Assembly: GCA_051006995.1 (NCBI GenBank)
Contig: JBPCSQ010000020.1
Location: 62,001 to 126,000 of the forward strand
DNA length: 64,000 nucleotides
DNA from: JAIQGF01 sp051006995
GTDB lineage: Bacteria; Acidobacteriota; Terriglobia; Terriglobales; Acidobacteriaceae
Direction: 5' to 3'
Shown here: piece after piece, positions 52,179-59,760 of the stretch
How positions within the stretch are numbered: position 1 is the stretch's first letter
How the letters are laid out: each line of letters starts with the position of its first letter
The notes under the pieces: model-generated
What the model saw: the letters and a program-made list of their open reading frames with translations, nothing else
The model's database searches: none
What the model was told of the DNA's origin: nothing
Made by a program: the position numbers and the translations under genes

Positions 52179-53150
52179 ATGGGAACCGCATCCATTTCCG
52201 CGAAGAAACCCTCGGCTGCGGCGTCTGCCTCGAAGACGGAGGCGCTCGGCCAGACCGTGCTGGACCGTATCGGCAACACGCCGCTGGTACGGCTGCAGTG
52301 CGTGGCGCACGACTCCGGCAGCGTCGAACTGCTGGCCAAGGCCGAGTGGTTCAACCCCGGCGGCTCGGTCAAGGACCGGGCGGCGGCCAACATCGTGCGC
52401 GAGGCGCTCCGCAGCGGCGAACTAGGTCCGGGCAAGCAACTGCTGGATTCCACCAGCGGCAACACCGGCATCGCGTATGCCATGCTGGGCGCGGCGATGA
52501 AGTTCAGCGTCAGCTTGTGCATGCCGTCCAACGTTTCGATCGAGCGCAAACGCATCCTGCACGCCTACGGCGCCAACATCATTTACACGGACGCGGGCGA
52601 AGGTTCCGATGGCGCCATCCGCCGCGCGCGCGAGATGCATGCCGCCGAGCCCGGCCGCTACTTCTACGCCGACCAGTATTCCAACGAAGCCAACTGGCGC
52701 GCACATTACGAAGGTACAGCGACGGAAATCTGGCGGCAGACCGAGGGGCGGGTGACACACTTCGTCGCCATGCTGGGCACCAGCGGGACATTCGTCGGGA
52801 CGGCACGGCGGCTGAAAGAGTTGAACCCGAAGATCCGCTGCATCTCGCTGCAGCCGGATTCGTCGTTCCATGGCATTGAGGGCACCAAGCACATGGCGAC
52901 TGCGATTGTGCCGCAGATTTACGATCCGGCGATCGCCGACGACGATTTGGGGGTCTCCACCGAGGAAGCCCATAAGTGGGTAAAGCGCCTGGCGCGCGAA
53001 GAAGGACTGCTGGTGGGGATTTCGTCGGGTGGCGCGGTAGCCGGCTGCCTGCAGGTGGCCGAGAGCGCGCCCCGGCGGTCGGTGATTGTGACGGTTTTCC
53101 CAGATGCCGGGGACAAGTATCTGAGCGACCGGTTCTGGGACGAAGAATAA
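52179..53150 (+). CDS. cysM: cysteine synthase (CysM-type, thiocarboxylate-dependent in this context)
   Basis: The product is 323 aa from ATG 52179; the frame is open upstream but without a plausible start. It is a fold-type II PLP enzyme: EWFNPGGSVKDRAAANIVRE carries the Schiff-base Lys65, LDSTSGNTGIAYAMLG binds the substrate carboxylate, and VAMLGTSGTFVGTARRL and GISSGGAVAGC bind the PLP phosphate. It would make cysteine by beta-substitution of an activated serine. The neighbours (JAMM peptidase, CysO-like carrier, MoeZ-like activator) match the mycobacterial mec+-cysO-cysM pathway, in which sulfur comes from CysO thiocarboxylate rather than free sulfide. Confidence 0.92.
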   Translation: MGTASISAKKPSAAASASKTEALGQTVLDRIGNTPLVRLQCVAHDSGSVELLAKAEWFNPGGSVKDRAAANIVREALRSGELGPGKQLLDSTSGNTGIAYAMLGAAMKFSVSLCMPSNVSIERKRILHAYGANIIYTDAGEGSDGAIRRAREMHAAEPGRYFYADQYSNEANWRAHYEGTATEIWRQTEGRVTHFVAMLGTSGTFVGTARRLKELNPKIRCISLQPDSSFHGIEGTKHMATAIVPQIYDPAIADDDLGVSTEEAHKWVKRLAREEGLLVGISSGGAVAGCLQVAESAPRRSVIVTVFPDAGDKYLSDRFWDEE

Positions 53151-53151
53151 A

Positions 53152-53203
53152 TGCGTAATGACAAGAAGCTCGCTTTGCTTCAAATTCTTAATTCTGCATT
53201 TCT
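53152..53203. repeat. AATGCGTAAT inverted word repeat
   Basis: AATGCGTAATGACAAGAAGC and the counterpart GCTTCAAATTCTTAATTCTG with CATTT form imperfect inverted arms (about 20 bases each) between cysM and the JAMM gene. Confidence 0.55.
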
Positions 53204-53218
53204 CCGCCCGCATAGGTC

Positions 53219-53686
53219 ATGTTGAAGATACGCAAAACTGAGTTCGAGGCCTTACGAGCACACGGTGAGCAGACTTATCCGCACGAGTGCTGCGGGGTGC
53301 TGCTGGGGCAAATGGAGGGCGAGGAGCGGCAGGTCAGCGAAGTGGTGCGCTGCGGCAACACGCGCAGCGACCGGCCGCAGGACCGCTATCACATTGATCC
53401 GCGCGAGTTGGTGCGCATCCAGCGGCAGGGACGCGAGCGTGGGCTGGATATCGTAGGGTTCTATCACTCCCATCCCGATCATCCGGCGCGCTGGTCGCAG
53501 ACCGATCTGGCGGAGGCGCACTGGATCGGCTGCTCGTACGTGATCACCAGCGTCGAGCAAGGCCGTGCCGCGGCCACGAATTCTTTCGCGCTGCTTGGCG
53601 GCGCGGAGGAAGACAAGCATTTCGAGGACGAGCCGGTAGAGGTCGGGGCGGGTGAGGTGGTCGTGCGGGAGTTCGAAGCGGAGTAA
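53219..53686 (+). CDS. mec: JAMM/Mov34 metallopeptidase (Mec-type)
   Basis: The 155-aa product has the JAMM zinc signature: an upstream Glu (in HGEQTYPHECCGVLLGQ), then GFYHSHPDHPARWSQTDLAE, that is H-x-H-x10-D. In Mycobacterium, Mec cleaves the CysO-cysteine adduct to release cysteine. Relatives trim C-terminal residues from sulfur-carrier proteins or free ubiquitin-like modifiers. It lies between cysM and cysO in this operon. The CysO neighbour ends with an extra residue after its Gly-Gly, so this enzyme may also do maturation. The start ATG 53219 has only a weak AGGT upstream. Confidence 0.9.
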   Translation: MLKIRKTEFEALRAHGEQTYPHECCGVLLGQMEGEERQVSEVVRCGNTRSDRPQDRYHIDPRELVRIQRQGRERGLDIVGFYHSHPDHPARWSQTDLAEAHWIGCSYVITSVEQGRAAATNSFALLGGAEEDKHFEDEPVEVGAGEVVVREFEAE

Positions 53687-53832
53687 CGAAGCCGCGAGCC
53701 CCGAGCCGCGAGTTAAGCATGTCTCCTGTTCAGCTTGGATCGGTGTTGGAAGGGTCATTAAGACCTGAATCCATGCGGGTTGGCAGCGCATCTTTATAGG
53801 TTTAGATCACCCACTCGACAGGGACAGAAGCA
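53687..53832. other. short mec-cysO spacer with CCGCGAG words
   Basis: GAAGCCGCGAGCCCCGAGCC with GCGAGTT (53692-53714) is a short tandem of CCGCGAG words. No recognised promoter; GGGACAG near 53819-53825 may be the ribosome site of cysO. Confidence 0.4.
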
Positions 53833-54105
53833 ATGAAAATTCACATTCCCACGCCCTTGCGGCAGTACGCGGACAAGAAAGATGCGGTTGACGTGAACGC
53901 CGGCACGGTTGGCGATGCGTTGCAGCACCTGACCTCGCAACACCCCGAACTGCGCAAGCACTTGTTCACCGAGGACGGCCGCCTGCGGGCGTTCGTGAAC
54001 GTCTATCTCAACGATGAGGACATCCGCTATCTCGGCAAAGAGCAGACGCCGGTGAAAGAGGGGGACACGCTATCGATCGTTCCGTCTATCGCGGGCGGAA
54101 TTTAG
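53833..54105 (+). CDS. cysO: CysO-like ubiquitin-fold sulfur carrier, C-terminus Gly-Gly-Ile
   Basis: The 90-aa beta-grasp protein (MKIHIPTPLRQYADKKDAVD, FVNVYLNDEDIRYLG) resembles MoaD/ThiS and mycobacterial CysO. The C-terminus is LSIVPSIAGGI. Sulfur carriers normally end with a free Gly-Gly that is adenylated, so here Ile90 must be removed before activation. The downstream MoeZ-like enzyme should adenylate and thiocarboxylate it, CysM uses the thiocarboxylate, and Mec cleaves the adduct. The GGI end is read directly from GCG GGC GGA ATT TAG at 54091-54105 and has no sign of a frame problem. Confidence 0.9.
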   Translation: MKIHIPTPLRQYADKKDAVDVNAGTVGDALQHLTSQHPELRKHLFTEDGRLRAFVNVYLNDEDIRYLGKEQTPVKEGDTLSIVPSIAGGI

Positions 54106-54112
54106 GTTTCCT

Positions 54113-55279
54113 ATGGCCACCATCACCCAAGTCGAACCCGCTACGCTCTCCAACGACGAAATTCTGCGCTACTCGCGCCACCTGATCATGCCGGAAGTGG
54201 GCATGGATGGACAGCTCAAGCTGAAGGCGGCGAAGGTGCTGTGCATCGGGGCGGGGGGCCTGGGCTCGCCGCTGGCGCTCTACCTTGGCGCCGCCGGAGT
54301 GGGCACGCTCGGAGTGGTGGACTTCGACGTCGTGGACTTTACCAACCTGCAGCGGCAGATCATCCATTCCACATCCGACGTGGGCCGCAAGAAGCTGGAA
54401 TCGGCAGCGGAGAAAATCAAAGCGATTAATCCGTATGTGGACGTGCGGCCATTCGAGACCAGGCTGACCAGCGCCAACGCGTTGGAAATTTTCCGGCAAT
54501 TCGACATCGTGGTGGACGGCACCGACAATTTCCCGACGCGCTATCTGGTGAACGACGCGTGCGTGCTCACCGGCAAGCCTAATGTTTACGGCTCGATTTT
54601 CCGCTTCGAGGGGCAGGTGAGCGTCTTCGCCACCGAACAGGGGCCCTGCTATCGCTGCCTCTATCCGGAGCCCCCTCCGCCCGGCCTGGTGCCGTCGTGC
54701 GCCGAAGGCGGGGTGCTCGGCATTCTGCCGGGGCTGGTTGGCGTGATGCAGGCGACGGAAGCGATCAAGCTGATCCTGGGTAACGGCGAACCACTGATCG
54801 GGCGACTGCTGCTGGTGGACGCGCTCGGCATGAAATTCCGCGAGCTCAAGCTGCGCAAGAACCCCGACTGCCCCGTCTGCGGCCAGCATCGCACCATCAC
54901 GCAATTGATTGACTACAACGAATTCTGCGGCATCCGCGGCGAGGAGAAGCCGGCGGAGGCGAACGTGCCGGAGATCACGGTGCAGGAGCTGAAGCGCCGC
55001 CGTGACGCCGGCGAGGACGTGTTCGTGCTCGACGTGCGCGAGCCGCACGAATACCAGATCTGCAATCTCGGCGGCTACCTGATCCCCCTGGGCGATTTGC
55101 CCAAGCGCGTGAGCGAGCTGGACACCAGCCGCGAAATCGTCGCCCACTGCAAGATGGGCGGCCGCAGTGCGAAGGCGGTGGACTTCCTGCGCAAGGCGGG
55201 GTTCACTAAGGTGAAAAACCTGAAGGGCGGAATTCTCGCCTGGGCCGATCAGGTAGATTCCAAAGTTCCCAAGTATTAA
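54113..55279 (+). CDS. moeZ: adenylyltransferase/sulfurtransferase (ThiF/MoeB-rhodanese fusion)
   Basis: The 388-aa product has an E1-like ThiF domain (about 15-265) with VLCIGAGGLGSPLALYLGAA (ATP loop), DFDVVDFTNLQRQIIH, a catalytic Cys region near CLYPEPPPPG and zinc cysteines in CPVCGQHR. It is followed by a rhodanese domain (about 285-385) with IVAHCKMGGRSAKAV carrying the persulfide Cys. It adenylates the C-terminal Gly of the CysO-like carrier and transfers sulfur from the rhodanese site. In Mycobacterium MoeZ does this for CysO. It starts 7 bases after the carrier stop. A terminator follows. Confidence 0.95.
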   Translation: MATITQVEPATLSNDEILRYSRHLIMPEVGMDGQLKLKAAKVLCIGAGGLGSPLALYLGAAGVGTLGVVDFDVVDFTNLQRQIIHSTSDVGRKKLESAAEKIKAINPYVDVRPFETRLTSANALEIFRQFDIVVDGTDNFPTRYLVNDACVLTGKPNVYGSIFRFEGQVSVFATEQGPCYRCLYPEPPPPGLVPSCAEGGVLGILPGLVGVMQATEAIKLILGNGEPLIGRLLLVDALGMKFRELKLRKNPDCPVCGQHRTITQLIDYNEFCGIRGEEKPAEANVPEITVQELKRRRDAGEDVFVLDVREPHEYQICNLGGYLIPLGDLPKRVSELDTSREIVAHCKMGGRSAKAVDFLRKAGFTKVKNLKGGILAWADQVDSKVPKY

Positions 55280-55299
55280 AACCGGTGCAGTCCGTGTAG

Positions 55300-55328
55300 C
55301 CCGGCCGCTCTTGGCCGGGTCTCCTTTT
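55300..55328 (+). terminator. intrinsic terminator of the cys operon
   Basis: CCCGGCC-GCTCTT-GGCCGGG followed by TCTCCTTTT. The 7-bp stem and T-rich tail suit termination after moeZ. Confidence 0.75.
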
Positions 55329-55375
55329 GCGCTCAATAGACGGAACTGCCGCCCGACCGCTACACTGCACAGCGG

Positions 55376-56413
55376 ATGACGAACAAGACCGCATTCATTT
55401 TCCCGGGACAGGGGTCGCAGACGGTCGGCATGGGGCGGGAGCTGGCCAAGATGTATCCGGTGGCGCAGCAGACGTTCGACGAAGCCGATGAAGCGGTGGG
55501 TTTCAAGCTCTCACAGGTCTGCTGGGAAGGGCCCGAGGAGACGCTGCGGCTGACGCATATCACGCAGCCGGCGATCCTAACCATGTCGGTGGCGGCCTTC
55601 CGGGTGCTGCAGGAGAAGGGCATCGTACCGGCAGCGGTGGCAGGACACAGCCTGGGCGAGTATTCGGCGCATGTGGCGGCGTGTACGCTGGAGTTTCAGG
55701 ATGCGGTGCGCACCGTCAACAAGCGCGGACATTACATGCAGGAAGCGGTGCCGGTGGGCGAAGGCGCCATGGCCGCCGTGTTGGGAATGAAATGGGAGGA
55801 ATTGCGGAGCGTCTGTGATTACGCCACCAGGGCGGCGGGAGTTGGAGAGGGTTCATCGGACGAAGCCGCGCGGATCACCGAGAGCACTGCGAGCCCCGAC
55901 TCGCCCGCAGCTATCCGCGACAAGGTTTGCCAGCCCGCCAACATCAATTCCCCGGAGCAAATCGTTATTTCCGGCAGTAAGGCGGCGGTGGAGCGCGCCG
56001 CCGATCTGGCAAAACAACGCGGCGCCAAGCGCGCCATCATGCTGCCGGTGAGCGCCCCCTTCCATTGCGCGCTGATGCAGCCGGCGCAAGACCGGCTGGC
56101 CGCCGATCTTCGCGACCTCAAGTTCCTGAGCATGTGCGTGCCGCTGGTCACGAACGTGGATGCGGAATGGATCTCCGACGCGGAGAAGGCGCGCGATGCG
56201 CTCATCCGCCAGGTCACCGGCGCGGTACGCTGGGCGGAGTGCATGCGCGTGCTGATCGAGCGCGGCATCGACACCTTCATCGAGGTCGGCCCCGGCAAGG
56301 TGCTGTGCGGCCTGATGCGACAGATTGACCGCTCCAAAACCTGTCTGAACGCGGAGGATGAGGCGTCGTTGCAGAAGGTGGTGAATCACTTCGCAGGAGC
56401 GGAAGTGAAATAG
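55376..56413 (+). CDS. fabD: malonyl-CoA:ACP transacylase
   Basis: The 345-aa enzyme loads malonate on ACP for fatty-acid synthesis. FIFPGQGSQTVGMG starts the domain, VAGHSLGEYSAHVAA carries the nucleophile Ser92, VCQPANINSPEQIVISG and PVSAPFHCALMQPA with the catalytic His follow, and IEVGPGKVLCGLM ends the core. An in-frame insertion of about 30 residues at 151-182 (RAAGVGEGSSDEAARITEST then ASPDSPAAIRDK) lies between the second and third motifs and is not in typical FabD. ATG 55376; no Shine-Dalgarno is visible. It follows the cys terminator and stands alone. Confidence 0.93.
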   Translation: MTNKTAFIFPGQGSQTVGMGRELAKMYPVAQQTFDEADEAVGFKLSQVCWEGPEETLRLTHITQPAILTMSVAAFRVLQEKGIVPAAVAGHSLGEYSAHVAACTLEFQDAVRTVNKRGHYMQEAVPVGEGAMAAVLGMKWEELRSVCDYATRAAGVGEGSSDEAARITESTASPDSPAAIRDKVCQPANINSPEQIVISGSKAAVERAADLAKQRGAKRAIMLPVSAPFHCALMQPAQDRLAADLRDLKFLSMCVPLVTNVDAEWISDAEKARDALIRQVTGAVRWAECMRVLIERGIDTFIEVGPGKVLCGLMRQIDRSKTCLNAEDEASLQKVVNHFAGAEVK

Positions 56414-56444
56414 TGTTAGCTTCTAGCCGCAAGTCTTCGGCGCG

Positions 56445-56780
56445 CTACAGATTCTTGAGCTGCACCAGCCAAACGAGGATTGCCACCAGCATGGCCGCCA
56501 CAGTGACTGCCAATCCAACAAAAGTGGCGCGCGCCCGGTCCAACGCCATCATCGCGACTGCCCAGCACAGCAACCCAGCGAGCGAGGCAACGATCAGGTC
56601 CACGGCTCCGCGGTAGTTCGCTTCGTACCAGACGGCGCGATCCGACAGCGTCTTGCGAGTGCGGAAACCATAGAGCACATTCGGCGGGACCTTGCGCAGC
56701 AACAAGGGAATGCTAATGCCGATCGTCACCAGCGGCAGCAGCAGCGGCAGGTATTCGACGCCGGTAGGGACATTCTGCAT
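56445..56780 (-). CDS. SdpI-like membrane protein
   Basis: The product is 111 aa from ATG 56780; an in-frame start at 56837 adds 19 residues. It has three or four helices (PLLLPLVTIGISIPLLL, VASLAGLLCWAVAMMAL, AVTVAAMLVAILVWLV) and the cytoplasmic loop VPPNVLYGFRTRKTLSDRAV followed by WYEANY, typical of the C-terminal half of SdpI. SdpI proteins confer immunity to the SdpC toxin or act in signal transduction; the sequence alone gives only membership. A TAGCTTCTAGCCGC word (56417-56430) lies just beyond its stop. Confidence 0.75.
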   Translation of the reverse strand: MQNVPTGVEYLPLLLPLVTIGISIPLLLRKVPPNVLYGFRTRKTLSDRAVWYEANYRGAVDLIVASLAGLLCWAVAMMALDRARATFVGLAVTVAAMLVAILVWLVQLKNL

Positions 56781-56857
56781 ATGGCGCACGGCGGGAACTC
56801 TGAACGAATAGTACTGCCGCCCAGCCCGGCGCGCCAAGCAAGCATCGAAGAGCGATT

Positions 56858-57097
56858 ATGGGTACGCCCGCGTACAGAGATCCAGAGCCCCGGCCAAAGC
56901 TCGTCTTGGTGCCGCCCACCGCGCAATCGCGCCGCCGATGGCGTCCGTTCATCATCGCCGCCATCATCCTGGCAGTGGTAGTGATAATCGGAGTGGCGGT
57001 TTTCCTGGCCGGCATCAGCGGAAAAGCGCCGGCCAAGCCACCGGCACCGAAGCCGTCGCCTACCGGCATGATGATCCCGGCATCCTGGTTCGGGTAG
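56858..57097 (+). CDS. small single-helix membrane protein
   Basis: The 79-aa product: a polar N-terminus (PAYRDPEPRPKLVLVPPTAQ, basic RRRWRP), one helix (FIIAAIILAVVVIIGVAVFL), then a Pro/Ala-rich tail (SGKAPAKPPAPKPSPTGMM). It could be an inner-membrane anchor. It abuts the convergent 57098 gene stop to stop. The frame composition fits coding, but there is no ribosome site better than GAAGAG before the ATG, so confidence is moderate. Confidence 0.5.
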   Translation: MGTPAYRDPEPRPKLVLVPPTAQSRRRWRPFIIAAIILAVVVIIGVAVFLAGISGKAPAKPPAPKPSPTGMMIPASWFG

Positions 57098-57544
57098 TTA
57101 GTACGGCGAGAAGGTCAGGGTCTTGTCTTTTTTCTCCACCCAGATGCGCGCCGGTTCTTTGCGCTCGTTGACGGTGACGACGACCACGACGCCGCTGCCC
57201 GCCTTGGGATTCGCCGAGCCCTCGATGCGAAAGCTCTTGACGATGCCCCACTCGCCGCCCGGTCCCCAATCGTTGTAGAACTCGCGGAAGCTGTAGTTGG
57301 GATATTTCTCCGGGTGCTGCTTCCATTGAGGGTCGTGAATCCAGACGCCGTAGGCGCGTTCGAAATCTTTATTGACCAGCGCGGTGAAGAAATGGTCCAC
57401 CACGCGCTCTTCCGGCCAGTTGCGATACAGGTAGGCGAGAGCGCCCAGAACAACCAGCGCAACCAGAACGGAAACCACGATGAGGCGCTTGCGCCGCTCA
57501 CGCCGGGGATCGTACTGGGGAGCGGTGAAGATGGTGCTGGGCAC
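57098..57544 (-). CDS. membrane-anchored protein, NTF2-like domain possible
   Basis: The 148-aa product: a basic head (PRRERRKR), a helix (LIVVSVLVALVVLGALAYLY), then an extracytoplasmic domain (VVDHFFTALVNKDFERAYGV, DPQWKQHPEKYPNYSFREFY, EWGIVKSFRIEGSANPKAGS) with a pattern of helices then strands that suggests an NTF2-like (DUF4878-like) fold. It ends EKKDKTLTFSPY. I do not recognise a specific family. It precedes nothing in an obvious operon. Confidence 0.72.
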   Translation of the reverse strand: MPSTIFTAPQYDPRRERRKRLIVVSVLVALVVLGALAYLYRNWPEERVVDHFFTALVNKDFERAYGVWIHDPQWKQHPEKYPNYSFREFYNDWGPGGEWGIVKSFRIEGSANPKAGSGVVVVVTVNERKEPARIWVEKKDKTLTFSPY

Positions 57545-57610
57545 GAATGCATTCTAACAACTTGCCGTCGGCTGTTGGCCAACGGCCCGTGCACGCTACT
57601 GCGTGCGCGC

Positions 57611-58723
57611 CTACAACGTGCGTTTAAACAGGGGCGCCGCGATCGAGATGGTGATGGCCGCGAACAAGGTCAGGAACAGCAGGTCGTGCCAGATGGCGGT
57701 GAATCCCGCCTGTTTCAGCAGCAGCGCCTTGAAACCGTGCACCGCGTAGGAGAAAGGATCTACCACGGCGATTGCCTGCAGCCATTTAGGAAAAGCGTTG
57801 ATCGGATAAATCGCGCCGCTGGGGAAAAACAGCAGCGTGTTGAGCACGCCAAAGGTGGCCCGCGGAACCAGCGGGTCCTCGACGCGCACCATGAGCAGGA
57901 ACATCATCGTATTAAAGGCGAGCGAAGTGACCAGGATCATCAGCGAGAGCAGCAGCACCTGCTTTAGATGAAACACGCCGCTGACGCCGGCCAGCAGCGA
58001 GCCGACCACCGTGATGACGATGCCGGAGGCGATGGCCTTGAGCGCGCCGGCGGTGTTGAGGCCGAGAATCAGCTCCAGCTTGGTGATGGGCGTGACCAGG
58101 TAGCCTTCGTGCACGCCGCGCGCCTTGTCGTCTATATACAGCATGCCGCCGCCAATCATCACCGAAACGAACATGGCGAGCGCGATCGAGCCCGGCAACA
58201 GGTACTTCATGTACTCGATGTAGGGGTAGAGCTCGACAATATCGAGCGCGACCTGCTGCACCAGGCGCGGCTGCACGTTCGGAGTGTTCAGCGCGGCGGT
58301 GAGTTCGGTGAGCTTCTGCTCCAGGCTGGAGCTCATGAAGTTGTCGCTGTTGTCCACCACCAGCGCGATGCGGGGGCGCTCCTGCTCGTAAACGCGGCGC
58401 GAGTACTGCGGCGGAATGATGAGCGCGCCGTCGAGCTTGCCGTTGCGCACGTCCTGCACCGCCTGCTTGTCATCGCCGTAGTACAAGGGAACAAAGGTAC
58501 GCACGTTGGCGGCGACAGCGTCGAAAGCCTGTTTGACGCGCAGCGACTGCACGCCGCCATCCTGGTCCACGACACCGAGCTTGGCGTCGCGGATCTTGCC
58601 GCCGAAGGCGTTGCCGAGCACGATGAGCTGGATCAGCGGGAACACCAGCGACACCAGCATCAAGGCTGGAGAGCGCAGGAACTTGCGCAGTTCGCGCTCG
58701 ACGATGGCCCACATGCGGTTCAT
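57611..58723 (-). CDS. ABC-2 type transporter permease
   Basis: The product is 370 aa from ATG 58723; the frame is open far upstream but overlaps the ATPase gene. An N-terminal helix (SPALMLVSLVFPLIQLIVLG), a large extracytoplasmic domain (about 45-180) and five C-terminal helices (GSIALAMFVSVMIGGGMLYI, ASGIVITVVGSLLAGVSGVF, SLMILVTSLAFNTMMFLLMV) match the ABC2_membrane_3 layout of YbhS/YbhR-type drug or lipid exporters. It overlaps the ATPase gene by 4 bases (ATGA). In E. coli YbhGFSR a second permease is usual; here I see only one. Confidence 0.93.
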   Translation of the reverse strand: MNRMWAIVERELRKFLRSPALMLVSLVFPLIQLIVLGNAFGGKIRDAKLGVVDQDGGVQSLRVKQAFDAVAANVRTFVPLYYGDDKQAVQDVRNGKLDGALIIPPQYSRRVYEQERPRIALVVDNSDNFMSSSLEQKLTELTAALNTPNVQPRLVQQVALDIVELYPYIEYMKYLLPGSIALAMFVSVMIGGGMLYIDDKARGVHEGYLVTPITKLELILGLNTAGALKAIASGIVITVVGSLLAGVSGVFHLKQVLLLSLMILVTSLAFNTMMFLLMVRVEDPLVPRATFGVLNTLLFFPSGAIYPINAFPKWLQAIAVVDPFSYAVHGFKALLLKQAGFTAIWHDLLFLTLFAAITISIAAPLFKRTL

Positions 58724-59760
58724 GCGCGGTCTCCCGGCCGTTCCGGCATGACGAAGGCGTAGGCCTTCACCTGTTCGTCGCGCAACTGCCGCCCGGTGTA
58801 GTGGACGAAGACATCGTCGAGCGTGGTGCTCTGCACGTTCAATGACTTGATGTGAACATCCGCCGTTAGCGAAGCTTCCACCAGGGCGGTAACGCTGGTT
58901 GCGCCGGCGGAGAGGATGCGGTACATGCCCGCGCCCTCCGACTGCACCGAATTCACCGCGGGCAGGGCTTTCAGGCTGCGCTCCCAGTCCGCCGGGGGGT
59001 TCAGGAACTGCACTTCGATGACATTGTCGGCGGGCACGCTGGCCTTGAGCTTCAAGGGCGTGTCGAGCGCCACCAGCTTGCCGTGGTCCACGATGGCGAT
59101 GCGATCGCACAGCCGGTCGGCCTCGTCCATGTAGTGGGTGGTGATCAGCATGGTGAGCCGGCGCTGTTCCTTGATCTTGGTGAGCATCTCCCAGACCGCG
59201 ACCCGCGAAACCGGGTCGAGGCCGGTGGTCGGCTCGTCGAGGAAAAAGATCTTCGGGCTGTGCACCAGGCCGCGCGCGATTTCCAGGCGACGCCGCATGC
59301 CCCCGGAAAGTGTTTTGGTCTGCGCGTCGCGCCAGCGGGTCAGCTCCACGTCCGCCAGCAACTCCGTGATGGCGCGCTCGCGCTGTTTCGGCGGAACGCC
59401 GTACAGCTTGGCATAAATGCTCAGGTTTTCCCCAACCGTGAGGTCCACATCGCTGGTCATGGCCTGTGGGATCACGCCGATCGAGGAACGCGCCGCGTCC
59501 GGTTCCTTGCTCACATCGTGGCCGTTGATGAACGCCTTCCCGCCGGTGATCTCGATGAGCGTGGTCATCATGCGAATGAGTGTGGATTTGCCGGCGCCGT
59601 TCGGCCCAAGGAGGCCGAAGATTTCACCTTCGGCGACGCTGAAGGTGACGTCGTCCACAGCAGTAAAGTCACCGTACTTCTTGGTGATGTGCTCGACCGC
59701 GATGGCCGGCATGCTCCCGCCGGGCGGGCGTGAAGCCGCGGGCTGGAGGTCGCTGGTCAT
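58720..59760 (-). CDS. ABC transporter ATP-binding protein
   Basis: The 346-aa product has a single nucleotide-binding domain: GLLGPNGAGKSTLIRMMTTL (Walker A), TKTLSGGMRRRLEIARGLVH (signature), IFFLDEPTTGLDPVSR (Walker B), LITTHYMDEADRLCDR (His switch). A C-terminal domain of about 110 residues follows. It starts at an ATG overlapping the HlyD stop by 4 bases (ATGA) and overlaps the permease likewise, so HlyD, ATPase and permease are one polycistron. The YbhF of E. coli is a double NBD; this is a single one, as in DrrA-like exporters. Confidence 0.95.
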   Translation of the reverse strand: MTSDLQPAASRPPGGSMPAIAVEHITKKYGDFTAVDDVTFSVAEGEIFGLLGPNGAGKSTLIRMMTTLIEITGGKAFINGHDVSKEPDAARSSIGVIPQAMTSDVDLTVGENLSIYAKLYGVPPKQRERAITELLADVELTRWRDAQTKTLSGGMRRRLEIARGLVHSPKIFFLDEPTTGLDPVSRVAVWEMLTKIKEQRRLTMLITTHYMDEADRLCDRIAIVDHGKLVALDTPLKLKASVPADNVIEVQFLNPPADWERSLKALPAVNSVQSEGAGMYRILSAGATSVTALVEASLTADVHIKSLNVQSTTLDDVFVHYTGRQLRDEQVKAYAFVMPERPGDRA

